Source: Tateyamaria sp.
Lineage (GTDB): Bacteria; Pseudomonadota; Alphaproteobacteria; Rhodobacterales; Rhodobacteraceae
Direction: 5' to 3'
NCBI GenBank assembly: GCA_018668195.1
Contig: JABITU010000217.1
Coordinates: forward strand, 1-18,034
DNA length: 18,034 nucleotides
Made by a program: the position numbers and the translations under genes. Positions 1 through 8,600 of the stretch are shown here, piece after piece (within the stretch, counting starts at the first letter, position 1; each line of letters opens with the position of its first letter). Below the pieces are notes generated by a model. That model saw only the letters and a list, made by a program, of their open reading frames with translations. It did not search any database and was not told the DNA's origin.

Positions 1-336
1 GAGCGCTTCAAGGCTGTCCATCAGAGGTGCTGCGAAGGGCGATTCGCCATCATTGTCCAGCTCGATACCGATAGAACGGGAGTTCATGTCGTCTAGACCT
101 TGCCATTCACCCGCACCTGCATGCCAAGCGCGTTGACCTTCGCCCACCAGCTGCGTGATCTGGCCGGACTTGCTGATCACGTAATGAGCGGAGACCTCTG
201 CCTGCGGATCACACAGATACGAAATTGCGGCATCCGCAGATGCCATTGCAGTGTAGTGTAGAATTACAAATTGCGGCACCAAACCGCCGCGTCGGGACCC
301 ACAATTGGGTGACTGGTGCTGGTGTATCAGATGCAT
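1..336 (-). CDS. ampD: N-acetylmuramoyl-L-alanine amidase, AmpD-like (3' end outside window)
   Basis: Seen: an open minus-strand frame of 112 codons from an ATG at 336 that runs off the left edge, so the C-terminus is missing. It has the N-terminal half of an Amidase_2 (AmpD) fold: SPNCGSRR near residues 9-16, then FVILHYTAM with His27 as the expected first zinc ligand, AEVSAHYVI at 47-54, WHAGAGEW at 71-78 and NSRSIGIEL at 85-93. Family knowledge: AmpD enzymes cut the amide bond between (anhydro)MurNAc and the L-Ala of muropeptides during cell-wall recycling. The second His and the Asp zinc ligands lie beyond the window. The start sits 8 nt after the stop of the upstream lipoprotein gene, with a G-rich stretch before it, so the two are probably co-transcribed. 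No signal peptide is seen, which favours a cytoplasmic recycling enzyme. The family is clear; the exact name is inferred. Confidence 0.88.
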   Translation of the reverse strand, partial: MHLIHQHQSPNCGSRRGGLVPQFVILHYTAMASADAAISYLCDPQAEVSAHYVISKSGQITQLVGEGQRAWHAGAGEWQGLDDMNSRSIGIELDNDGESPFAAPLMDSLEAL

Positions 337-344
337 TCCGTGGC

Positions 345-1109
345 TCAGCCCCCGGAAGCACGCCGGAATGGTGCCGGATCCCAGGCACAGGCGTATCCAT
401 CGCCATCTGGGTCAAGGCCGCGACGATCCCGCTTTGGCCCCCCACGTGCAAGAAAGTCGATCTGCGCCTCGTTAGGCGAGCCATATTCAGCACAGTTGCG
501 CTGATATCTTCTGGCAGAACCTATGCGCAGTCGGCGATGCACCTTGTTGCCCTTTGGGTGGCGCGTTTGAAGCGCGTACTCAACAACGTTTGGCCGTCTG
601 TTACCCGTTCGAGACGGCAAAGCGGTCGGCTGTACCACTTGATATTGCTGACGGTTCGCGGCAATCCGGGCCGCGTCGCTTTCGATAGATTGTCGGCTGG
701 CCACGGCGTCAAAATTGTTCTCGTCGGAAATGCCTGGGTTGTTCAGGAGCTCAGGCGGCGCATTCGATGGGCTTGCATGCAAGACTGCCTCGCCCGAATT
801 GGCGCGGGTCGACACAACATCCTGGCGAGCCGCGTTGCGGGAAAGTTCACGGTCAAGCCCTTGCGGATCAGAAACTGCGCGGGGCGCGGTTTGGCCCTGA
901 GGAACCGTTTGCGCATTTGGCAGGGTTTGCGCCGACATTGTAGGTGTCACAGGTACATTTTGCGCGTCCAACTGAGCAGCGCGTATTGCGGGGTTCTCAA
1001 AGCCAACACCGCGGCCAGGATCTACGACACCCACTCCGCTATCGGGGATCGCTGGTTGGCATGCGCCCAGCACAGCGATTAAACCGGCTGCCAGTAATTT
1101 GCGGTTCAT
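345..1109 (-). CDS. Lipoprotein with C-terminal Excalibur calcium-binding domain
   Basis: Seen: 254 aa. Residues 1-17 form a lipoprotein signal (MNRK, a hydrophobic stretch, then LGAC with Cys17 as the lipidation site). Residues of roughly 20-190 are low-complexity, rich in Ala, Gln, Thr, Pro and Asn, and look unstructured. The C-terminus (about 206-245) is an Excalibur domain: Cys206, then a DPDGDGYAC loop at 233-241 with alternating acidic residues and Cys241. Family knowledge: Excalibur domains resemble the calcium loop of extracellular nucleases and usually sit on exported envelope proteins; no catalytic role is known. Inference: a lipid-anchored envelope protein whose Ca-loop domain is held away from the membrane by a flexible linker. 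It lies 40 bp downstream of gatA and 8 nt before the AmpD-like amidase start, which suggests a cell-wall-related role. A 285-codon plus-strand frame over the same DNA is a shadow. Confidence 0.85.
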   Translation of the reverse strand: MNRKLLAAGLIAVLGACQPAIPDSGVGVVDPGRGVGFENPAIRAAQLDAQNVPVTPTMSAQTLPNAQTVPQGQTAPRAVSDPQGLDRELSRNAARQDVVSTRANSGEAVLHASPSNAPPELLNNPGISDENNFDAVASRQSIESDAARIAANRQQYQVVQPTALPSRTGNRRPNVVEYALQTRHPKGNKVHRRLRIGSARRYQRNCAEYGSPNEAQIDFLARGGPKRDRRGLDPDGDGYACAWDPAPFRRASGG

Positions 1110-1149
1110 CGTCTCGGCCCTACCATTGAAAGGTTGGAATGTGCGACGC

Positions 1150-2628
1150 CTACCACCATTTTTCAGGCTTGGCTACAAAGCCCGCTCGGGCCTCGAGAGC
1201 GTAAGCGGTATTCAGCAAATCGCCCTCTTCCCAAGGGCGTCCAATCAATTGCAACCCCAAGGGCAAGCCCTGTGCATCCATACCTGCAGGCACGGCGATA
1301 CCCGGTAGGCCTGCCATGTTCACAGTCACGGTAAAGACATCGTTCAAGTACATTTGCACCGGATCATCCGAGGCCTCGCCCAAACCAAAAGCTGAGGACG
1401 GTGTAGCAGGTGTCAGGATCGCGTCGATCCCCTTGGCGAATACGTCTTCAAAATCCTTCTTGATCAATGTGCGCACCTTCCGCGCGCGATTGTAATAGGC
1501 GTCATAGAAACCCGCCGACAGCACATAGGTACCGATCATAACACGCCGCTGAACCTCGGCGCCGAAACCTTCAGCGCGGGTCTTTTCATACATCTCGGTG
1601 ATGCCATCGCCGTGATCCAGCTTGGCACGATGACCATAGCGCACGCCGTCATAGCGCGCGAGGTTCGAAGATGCCTCGGCAGGGGCAATCACGTAATAGG
1701 CAGGCAGTGCATATTTTGTATGCGGCAGAGAGATATCAACGATCTCGGCACCTGCATCGCGCAGCATCTCGGCCCCGTTTTTCCACAAGGTTTCAATTTC
1801 TTCGGGCATGCCGTCCATGCGATATTCGACGGGTATGCCGATTTTCTTACCCTTAATGTCGCCCGTTAGCATCGCCTCAAAATCTGGCACTGGCAGATCG
1901 GCAGAGGTCGAATCCTTGGGGTCATGGCCGCACATCGCTTCGAGCATGATTGCTGCGTCACGCACCGATTTGGTCATTGGCCCTGCCTGATCCAGAGAGG
2001 AAGCGAACGCCACAACACCCCAGCGCGAACAGCGGCCATAGGTTGGCTTGATACCCGTGATGCCGGTAAAGGCGGCTGGTTGGCGGATTGATCCGCCAGT
2101 ATCAGTGCCGGTCGCCGCCAGACATAGATCGGCCGCAACCGCCGACGCAGACCCACCCGAAGAACCGCCCGGTGTCAGATCGCGCGCGTCCGCTTTCCAC
2201 GGGTTAACCACATTGCCATAAACAGAAGTTTCGTTAGACGAGCCCATGGCGAATTCGTCCATGTTCAGCTTGCCCAGCATTACCGCACCATTGTTCAGCA
2301 GGTTCTGGCTTACGGTGCTTTCGTATTCAGGCAAAAACCCCTCGAGGATCCGGCTGCCAGCTTGGCTTGGAACACCTTTGGTGCAGAAAAGATCCTTGAT
2401 CCCAATGGGCAGTCCACACATGGCGGGCACGTCGCCCGCCTTGATGCGGGCATCCGCCGCGGTCGCTTGATCGCGGGCCATTTCGGGCGTGTTGTGCACA
2501 AAAGCGTTCAATGCGCCTGCGCCTTCAATTGCGTCCAGACAGGCATCTGTCAGTTCGACACTTGTTACATCACCAGCTCGCAGTGCATCGCGCGCCTCGG
2601 CCAAGCGCAGTTTATTCAGCTCGCTCAT
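1150..2628 (-). CDS. gatA: Asp-tRNA(Asn)/Glu-tRNA(Gln) amidotransferase subunit A
   Basis: Seen: 492 aa, normal GatA length, amidase-signature family from end to end. The Ser-cisSer-Lys triad is visible: Lys78 in [10 protein letters not shown], the cis-Ser in PGGSSGGS (Ser156 by spacing) and nucleophile Ser180 in [12 protein letters not shown]. Family knowledge: GatA releases ammonia from glutamine and passes it to GatB, which converts Glu-tRNA(Gln) and/or Asp-tRNA(Asn) to the amidated form. gatB is not in the window, so it is encoded elsewhere. The ATG shares one base with the gatC stop (TAATG arrangement), implying translational coupling; AAGGTGGTGG just upstream may serve as ribosome-binding sequence. 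The protein ends in EKWW. Nothing is missing, so it should be functional. Confidence 0.98.
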   Translation of the reverse strand: MSELNKLRLAEARDALRAGDVTSVELTDACLDAIEGAGALNAFVHNTPEMARDQATAADARIKAGDVPAMCGLPIGIKDLFCTKGVPSQAGSRILEGFLPEYESTVSQNLLNNGAVMLGKLNMDEFAMGSSNETSVYGNVVNPWKADARDLTPGGSSGGSASAVAADLCLAATGTDTGGSIRQPAAFTGITGIKPTYGRCSRWGVVAFASSLDQAGPMTKSVRDAAIMLEAMCGHDPKDSTSADLPVPDFEAMLTGDIKGKKIGIPVEYRMDGMPEEIETLWKNGAEMLRDAGAEIVDISLPHTKYALPAYYVIAPAEASSNLARYDGVRYGHRAKLDHGDGITEMYEKTRAEGFGAEVQRRVMIGTYVLSAGFYDAYYNRARKVRTLIKKDFEDVFAKGIDAILTPATPSSAFGLGEASDDPVQMYLNDVFTVTVNMAGLPGIAVPAGMDAQGLPLGLQLIGRPWEEGDLLNTAYALEARAGFVAKPEKWW

Positions 2629-2915
2629 TATTCCACCACCTTGGGCACAGCAAAAAACCCCTCGCGGGCATCGGGCGCATTGGTCAGCACAGCCCCCTGC
2701 TGATCGCCATCCGTCACCACATCATCGCGCCGCTTCAGCCGCTGGGGCGTGACCGATGTCATCGGCTCCACGCCCTCTACGTCGACCTCTTCGAGCTGCT
2801 CGATAAAACCTAGGATCGTGTTGAATTCAGCAGCCAAGACTGGCAGCGCTTCAGGCTCGACCTTAATCCGGGCCAGTTTCGCCACCCGGGCGGCGGTACG
2901 TTCATCGATCGACAT
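2628..2915 (-). CDS. gatC: Asp-tRNA(Asn)/Glu-tRNA(Gln) amidotransferase subunit C
   Basis: Seen: 95 aa beginning [17 protein letters not shown], the usual GatC opening, followed by the helical segment [25 protein letters not shown] and a C-terminal tail containing [11 protein letters not shown]. Start choice: a longer frame opens at a TTG at 2927, but that TTG overlaps a good Shine-Dalgarno GAGG (2922-2925), which lies 6 nt ahead of the ATG at 2915, so the ATG is preferred and gives the family's typical length. Family knowledge: GatC is the small subunit that wraps around and stabilises the GatA-GatB interface. It is first in a minus-strand operon with gatA, and shares one base with the gatA start. 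A candidate promoter lies just upstream. Confidence 0.96.
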   Translation of the reverse strand: MSIDERTAARVAKLARIKVEPEALPVLAAEFNTILGFIEQLEEVDVEGVEPMTSVTPQRLKRRDDVVTDGDQQGAVLTNAPDAREGFFAVPKVVE

Positions 2916-2944
2916 GATTGACCTCAAGTTGCGTGTTGTCTGCG

Positions 2945-2973
2945 GCTTTAGCGCGGGTGCGGCGCACCTTCAA
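2945..2973 (-). promoter_or_regulatory. Candidate sigma70-type promoter for gatC-gatA with a palindrome in its spacer
   Basis: On the minus strand, TTGAAG (2973-2968) and TAAAGC (2950-2945) are separated by exactly 17 bp, about 30 bp upstream of the gatC ATG. The spacer holds a perfect inverted repeat, GGTGCG-N-CGCACC (2956-2968), touching the -35 box, which could be an operator or a hairpin. The -35 matches consensus reasonably; the -10 is weak. This is pattern matching only, with no experimental support. Confidence 0.3.
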
Positions 2974-3039
2974 GCCTCTGCCCTTGCGGCCAGCCTCCCT
3001 TTGGCACAGTTTCAAGAAAATCACAGGGGGCAACACATA

Positions 3040-3453
3040 ATGAAACTGACATTGCATCATGTCAATCTCGCCACAGACAACGTCGGAAGGATGGACAGCT
3101 TTTACCGCGATGTGCTGGGGTTGCAGTCAGAAACCCAAGGTCTGCCAACGCTTGAGAAAAAGCAAGGCTACTCCGGCGATGTTGCCTTTGTCACCGATGG
3201 CGCAATCCAGACACATCTGGCGCAAAAGGATCCGTTGGCGGGCTTTAACGCGGGCCAGATGGTCAACCCGGTCAGCCATGGGCATATCGCCTATCGCACC
3301 GATGATCTTGCTGCGTTCAAGGCGCGTCTCGACGCCCAAGCCATCCCTTATGCCGACTGGGGCAATCGGGCGGTGGCGGGATGGGATCAAATCTTTTTCT
3401 ATGATCCCGATGGGAATGTTATCGAAGTGCATCAAGTCTCGGACGAAACATAG
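3040..3453 (+). CDS. VOC-superfamily (glyoxalase/dioxygenase-like) protein
   Basis: Seen: 137 aa, the size of a single two-module VOC protein. It starts MKLTLHHVNLAT at an ATG preceded by AGGGGG. Candidate metal ligands are His7 (HHVNLA), His82 (SHGHIAYRTDD) and Glu129 (DPDGNVIEVHQ), spaced as in metal-binding vicinal-oxygen-chelate enzymes. Family knowledge: the superfamily includes glyoxalase I, extradiol dioxygenases and fosfomycin-resistance enzymes; the substrate cannot be set from this sequence. The frame is open far upstream (to 2749), but that part runs through gatC on the other strand and lacks VOC character. Divergent from gatC with a 124-bp gap; its last 22 bp overlap the 3' end of the convergent CREST hydrolase gene. 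Confidence 0.88.
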   Translation: MKLTLHHVNLATDNVGRMDSFYRDVLGLQSETQGLPTLEKKQGYSGDVAFVTDGAIQTHLAQKDPLAGFNAGQMVNPVSHGHIAYRTDDLAAFKARLDAQAIPYADWGNRAVAGWDQIFFYDPDGNVIEVHQVSDET

Positions 3454-4109
3454 CGTCGATAGGCCTCGATCATCCAGCCCAGCATCATCGCATTTAGGAT
3501 ATGCCAAAGAAAATGCGTGCCAAGCGGCCAGTTGGAACACAGGATTTCATCCAGACTGCGCGCCATCAACGACACCAGCAAAATCACGGCCCCGACGACA
3601 AAGCCGCGCGCTAACACTGGCACGCGACGCCACAGCAGCACGGCATATGCTAGGATCAAGACGGGCACCGGCATATAACCGGCAGACACCCCGAGGACCG
3701 GCAAAGTTTGCCAAAACGGAATGGTTGCGATGGCATAGGGCGCAAAAAGCGTCGTTGCCAGAAAGGCCGCCCACAACGGCATTCCCCAAACATCGCGATT
3801 GACCGCAAACAGGTATAGCAGAATGAACATTGCAATGGGCGTTACATCTGCAATGGCCGCCCAAACCTGTCCATGGGTGTGAAACAGAAAACTGCCAAAG
3901 CCAATCAGGCACAGGATCACCGACAAGCCTCTGGCGCGCGGTAATCCCGCTGATCGCTGCCACATCACCAGCGCCACGAGCACAAAGGCAAGATTGGTCA
4001 GCGCGTTTACCGGCTCAGCCCAATACGCCGGGGTCAGACGTTCGCAATATCCATCAATCTCGCTCAAATAATCGATTTTACATTCTCTCGCAAAATATCC
4101 CCGGGACAT
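3432..4109 (-). CDS. CREST-superfamily (alkaline ceramidase-like) membrane hydrolase
   Basis: Seen: 225 aa with about seven hydrophobic segments. CREST signature residues are all present: SFLFH (Ser73, His77), Asp88 in IADVTP, and THFLWH (His199, His203), plus an N-terminal IDGYCER and AEPVNALTN. The spacings Ser-x3-His, His-11-Asp and His-x3-His match those I recall for human ACER3. Family knowledge: eukaryotic members are zinc-dependent ceramide amidohydrolases; most bacterial members have no proven substrate. Inference: an inner-membrane zinc-dependent lipid amidase acting on an N-acylated lipid. The start at 4109 is the only good ATG; a TTG at codon 15 could give a shorter protein that begins just before the conserved IDGYCE, and no strong ribosome-binding site decides between them. 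The 3' end overlaps the VOC gene. Confidence 0.85.
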   Translation of the reverse strand: MSRGYFARECKIDYLSEIDGYCERLTPAYWAEPVNALTNLAFVLVALVMWQRSAGLPRARGLSVILCLIGFGSFLFHTHGQVWAAIADVTPIAMFILLYLFAVNRDVWGMPLWAAFLATTLFAPYAIATIPFWQTLPVLGVSAGYMPVPVLILAYAVLLWRRVPVLARGFVVGAVILLVSLMARSLDEILCSNWPLGTHFLWHILNAMMLGWMIEAYRRYVSSET

Positions 4110-4192
4110 TTATGTATGCCACCGCGCAAGCCAGGGTGACCCAACCGGCAGGACAGAAAATAAACATCATCGATAGAGTCCACCGCTCTGCA

Positions 4193-4642
4193 CTACAGCC
4201 TGCGCTCCGCGAAAAAGTCACGCAGCAGCGCTTCGGCTTGCGCGGCAGCAATACCATCATAAACTTCGGGCACGTGATGGGCCTGAGGGTGGCTGAACAC
4301 GCGCGCTCCATGAGCGACGCCGCCCGACTTGGGATCTGATGCACCGTAATAGACCCGCGCGATCCGCGCCGCTGCAATGGCTGCCGCACACATCGCGCAT
4401 GGTTCAAGCGTTACATACAGATCATGCCCGGCCAACCGCTCCGATCCCACCGCTGCACAGGCAGCGCGGATGACCAGCATTTCGGCATGGGCTGTAGGGT
4501 CTGCCAATTCGCGGGTGCGGTTACCTGCCCGCGCCACTATAACGCCACCGCGCACGATCACGGCACCCACCGGCACCTCGCCACGTGCACCTGCGTCGCG
4601 CGCTTGGGTCAGCGCATCTTGCATGAATGATCGAAACTTCAT
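4193..4642 (-). CDS. tadA: tRNA-specific adenosine(34) deaminase
   Basis: Seen: 149 aa cytidine/deoxycytidylate-deaminase fold with zinc motif HAE (His52 and catalytic Glu54 in PTAHAEM) and PCAMC (Cys82, Cys85), preceded by GEVPVGAVIV and GNRTRELADP, the TadA pattern. Family knowledge: TadA converts A34 to inosine in the anticodon of tRNA-Arg(ACG), an essential step. Start choice: a GTG at 4657 would add five residues, but the ATG at 4642 has GCAGGTGAGG immediately upstream and matches the usual N-terminus. Divergent from the pseudouridine synthase gene, leaving about 55 bp between the two starts that must hold both promoters. Confidence 0.93.
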   Translation of the reverse strand: MKFRSFMQDALTQARDAGARGEVPVGAVIVRGGVIVARAGNRTRELADPTAHAEMLVIRAACAAVGSERLAGHDLYVTLEPCAMCAAAIAAARIARVYYGASDPKSGGVAHGARVFSHPQAHHVPEVYDGIAAAQAEALLRDFFAERRL

Positions 4643-4697
4643 GTCCTCACCTGCCACGTCCCTTGCCCCGCGCGCAAGCCACAGCTATTGCCTGAGC

Positions 4698-5606
4698 ATG
4701 ACCAATGACCCCGCAAAAGGCGACCGCATCGCCAAAGTCCTCGCCCGCGCAGGCATCGCCAGCCGCCGTGGTGCCGAAGAGATCATCGCCGCAGGCCGCG
4801 TGCACGTTAATGGCAAAAAGATCGACAGCCCCGCCCTGAATGTTGATATATCAGACCGGATCACGGTTGATGGCCAGCCGCTGGCCCCGCCCGCGCCTGC
4901 GCGTCTTTGGCTGTATCACAAGCCGACCGGGTTGGTCACAACCGACCGTGACGAAAAACACCGCACAACGATCTATGACAGCCTGCCCGATGACATGCCG
5001 CGGGTGATGTCGGTAGGCCGCCTTGATATCAATTCCGAAGGGCTGTTGCTGTTGACGAATGACGGCGGCATCAAGCGCAAGATGGAGTTGCCAGCAACCG
5101 GGTGGATGCGCCGCTACCGGGTGCGAATAAATGGCCGCCCTAGCGACGCGTCGCTTGAGCCTCTGCGCAAAGGGATCATCATCGAAGGCGAACGTTTCCA
5201 ACCGATGCAAGTCACGCTGGACCGCCAGCAGGGGGCCAACGCCTGGCTGACGGTTGGCCTCCGCGAAGGCAAAAACCGCGAAATCCGGCGGGCTATGGAT
5301 AGCATCGGGCTGTCGGTCAACCGGCTGATCCGCATCAGCTACGGACCGTTCCAGCTGGGCGATCTGAAGCCCGGGGGTGTTGAAGAAATCAAACGCCGCA
5401 TTCTGCGTGAACAACTGGGACTGGACGTCGAAGAAGATGTTTCTGGCACCGCGCGCAAGACACCTAAAACCAGCCGCGGGCCACGCAAGCCCACAGTCAA
5501 GCATAGCCCCCCACGTCCTGGCCCAAAAGAGCGTGCGCGCGCCAAACCTACAAAAGGCAAGCCGCGCCCTAACTCAGAGCCAAGACGGGGACCCAAGCCA
5601 CGCTAA
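4698..5606 (+). CDS. rluB: RsuA/RluB-family ribosomal RNA pseudouridine synthase
   Basis: Seen: 302 aa. Residues about 9-57 are an S4 RNA-binding domain (RIAKVLARAGIASRR, then AGRVHVNGK). The catalytic domain holds SVGRLDINSEGLLLLTND with Asp110 as the invariant catalytic Asp, and later EGKNREIRRAM. The last 55 or so residues are a Lys/Arg/Pro-rich tail, probably disordered and RNA-binding. Family knowledge: this family isomerises uridines in rRNA; RluB acts at U2605 of E. coli 23S rRNA. The family is certain; RluB rather than RluE/RluF/RsuA is inferred from the S4 domain plus basic tail. The frame is open upstream to 4377 over tadA, but the conserved N-terminus begins at the ATG at 4698. An in-frame ATG at 4641 is a less likely alternative. 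Confidence 0.9.
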   Translation: MTNDPAKGDRIAKVLARAGIASRRGAEEIIAAGRVHVNGKKIDSPALNVDISDRITVDGQPLAPPAPARLWLYHKPTGLVTTDRDEKHRTTIYDSLPDDMPRVMSVGRLDINSEGLLLLTNDGGIKRKMELPATGWMRRYRVRINGRPSDASLEPLRKGIIIEGERFQPMQVTLDRQQGANAWLTVGLREGKNREIRRAMDSIGLSVNRLIRISYGPFQLGDLKPGGVEEIKRRILREQLGLDVEEDVSGTARKTPKTSRGPRKPTVKHSPPRPGPKERARAKPTKGKPRPNSEPRRGPKPR

Positions 5607-5696
5607 AGCGTTATGCAACCCCCTTAAATCAAATGACATTGTTTAAAATGAAAGATTTCTATGCGTTAGGTGATGTGTGATGTTTCAGGTATTTCG

Positions 5697-8600
5697 TCAA
5701 ATGCCTGAGCCGGTTCCGCGAAAGAACAACCGATAGAGCGGCGGCACAAAGATCAGCGTGAGTGGCGATGCCAACAGCAAGCCGCCAATCATCAATGTCG
5801 CCATCGGCTCAAACAGCGCACCGCCGGCCAATGCCATAGGAAGAAGGCCCAAAACTGTTGTCAGCGACGTCAGCAGAACCGGGCTCAACCGCTTTTTGGC
5901 GGCGGTGACAATCGCATCATCAAGCGGCCGGGTGCGCCGTTCAATGTCGATTTGATCGATAAGCACGATCGCATTGTTGATGATAATCCCCATCAGCGAA
6001 ATGAGCCCTAAAATCGCAAAGAACGAAAGCGGCTGGCCAGTCATCAACAACGCGAGCGGAGCGCCCACCACGATCAGCGGAATGGTCATAAAAGTGATGG
6101 CAACGCGCCGCATCGAATTGAACTGGAACACCAGCGCCGCAATCATGACCATAAGCGCGTAGGGCATCCCACCCAGCAGGTTGCTGTTCGCTTCGGCCGA
6201 ATCGGCGCTTTCGCCGCCAATCACAACCTCATAGGCTGGGCCCAGGTCCAACGCAGCAATCGTCGGTGCGATCAATGCCTCGACCTCTGCGGCGGCCAGC
6301 GTCCTGCTTTTACCAGATATGACGATCTGGCGCTTCTGGTCTTCGCGACGCAGTTGCGACAAGGTCAGCCGAGGCTGAAACCGCGCCACCTGATCCAGTG
6401 ATATCAGGCCACTGTCTGTCGGCACGGACAGGTTTGCAAGATCTTCGAGACTGTCGCGAAACACTTCCTGAGCGCGCAGAACTATTGGAATTTGATCGGT
6501 CCCATCCCGGAAGATCGAGTATTCCGCCCCCGAGAAATAGGTTTGCATCACGTTCGATATGTCGCTTGAGGTCACACCCAATTCACGGGCCTTTTCCTGC
6601 AGGATATCAATGCCGACGGTCAGGCTTTTGCTGCCCCAATTGTTTGTATTGAGCACAAGCCCCGGAACAGTGTCAAAAGCCGCCTCGACACGCGCCGCCG
6701 CGGATAGCAAGACATCTGCATTAGGCCCGGTGACTTCAACCTCAACGATACCGGATTCGTTGCCACCCATCGACAAACGGGTCACCCGCGCGCGCACCGC
6801 CGGATAGGATTGGATCAGGTGGCGCCGGGCGCGTTCGGCAGCGGCGACCGCGCCCTCAAATGTGTATGTGTTCACCACAAAAAAGGCGCTCGATGGATCG
6901 GTATCTGCAGGAGACAGCGCAAGGTAAAAGCGCGGTCCACCGTGGCCAACAAACAACGTGGTGTTGGCGATCTCTGGGTTCTGATCGGCATCTCTCAGCC
7001 ACGCATCGATAGCAAGCGTCTCGTCGCGGGTGGCACTGATGGCGCTGCCTTTGGGCAGATCAACATACACAAGAAACTCAGCCCGCTCAGAAAGTGGAAA
7101 CATCTCGGATTTAAGTTGGCCAAAACTGGTTACGCCGTAAGCCACCATCAAATAACAGACCGCAACAACCGGTATTCCAAACCGCAGACCGCGTCGGACC
7201 ACTGCACCATAGGCCCGCTCCAGCAGGCCCTCGCGGATTTCTTTTTGGGGTTTTGGACGCAAGAGCACCGCTGCGAGGAAAGGAAGAATATAATGCGCGG
7301 TCAGCCACGATCCCGCAAGCATCAGCGCGACCACCGCGCCTAATGAAAAAGCAAACTCCCCCGTTGTTCCTTCGAGGATCAGCATCGGCAGAAAAGCGGA
7401 AACAGTTGTGATCGACGCAACTGCCAATGGTACGAAAAACTGCCCACCCGCACCAATGGCAGCATCGCTTGGGGTCGCGCCCTCTTTGATCCGTCGGTCG
7501 ATGTCCTCAACGACGACTAGCCCGTTGTCGACCAGCAAACCCAACGAGATGATCACCGCCGCAATCGAGATCTGCTCAAGGTCGATGCCCATGCGCGACA
7601 TCCCCAACAAGGCGAATGTCACCGTGAAGGGCACAATGGCAGCAATCACCAGCGCAGGACGCAGCCCAAGAAAGATGAACATGACCACCAGCACCACCGC
7701 AAAGGTTTGCGCGACATTAGACAAAGCGTTGTTGATTGACTGGGTGACGTTGGTTTCCTGAAAGGTCGAGATGCGATACGATATGCCGATGGGCTGGGCC
7801 TGTTCGAGCTGTTCGATTTCGGCAAGAAGCGTGGCGCCAAGAGTCTGAATGTCGCGGTCTTCTGACATCTCGACACTAACCAGCACAGCCGGTGCGCCGT
7901 TGAAATAGACGGGTCTCTGCGGTGGATCGACATAGCCACGACGCACTGTCATCAGCTCGCGCAGACGCACGATATCCCCGGAGGGCAATTTCGTCAGCAC
8001 ACCGCCGATGTCGTCGAGGGATCCAAGGTTGCCATTGGCTTCAAGAACGATACTGGTGCCGCCCGCGTCAATGCGTCCGGCGGGCAAGATCACATTCTGT
8101 TTGTCCAGGTCACTCAGAAGTTGCGGCAACTGAATGCCCACGGCCGCAAGACGACGGCTGTCAATCTCCAGCCAGATGCGCTCGTCCTGCTGACCCGAGA
8201 GGCTGACCTTGGTAATCCCGTCCACTGCGTAAAGGCCCGATTGCAGATCTTCGGCGGCGTCCTCGATCTCGGCATAGGAAAACCCATCGCCCGTGACCGC
8301 GACGGTGGCCACGGCCACATCACCGTAATTGGTGTTGATCAGCGGACCGAATGTTCCAGAGGGCAGCTCGTCTTGGGCATCTTCCATCTGGGTGCGAATG
8401 TCTGCGAACACACGGTCAAGGTGTTCGGACGGAACACTGTCGTGGACATTGATGCTCAATTGTGCGCGGCCGGTGGTCACAAGGGTCTTTATTTCATCCA
8501 CCTCGCCCACTTCGCGGGCGGCCCGTTCCAAGGGCACGGCTATCAGGTCTTCGATCCGCTCTGGCGACATGCCGGGAAACTGCGCTGTCACGACGACCGT

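Noticed and set aside
225..1082. Long plus-strand open frame (285 codons)
   Set aside because: It lies antisense to the lipoprotein gene, which has a lipobox and an Excalibur domain; the plus frame shows no domain and an Arg/Cys-rich composition typical of a shadow.
2749..3039. N-terminal extension of the VOC protein
   Set aside because: It is antisense to gatC and its promoter; the VOC fold starts at the ATG at 3040, which has AGGGGG upstream.
4377..4697. N-terminal extension of the pseudouridine synthase to 4377
   Set aside because: The extension runs antisense through tadA and has no S4-like sequence; the family N-terminus begins at 4698.
5607..5696. Terminator between the convergent pseudouridine synthase and RND genes
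   Set aside because: Only a 4-bp inverted repeat was found and no T-run next to a GC stem, so none is called.
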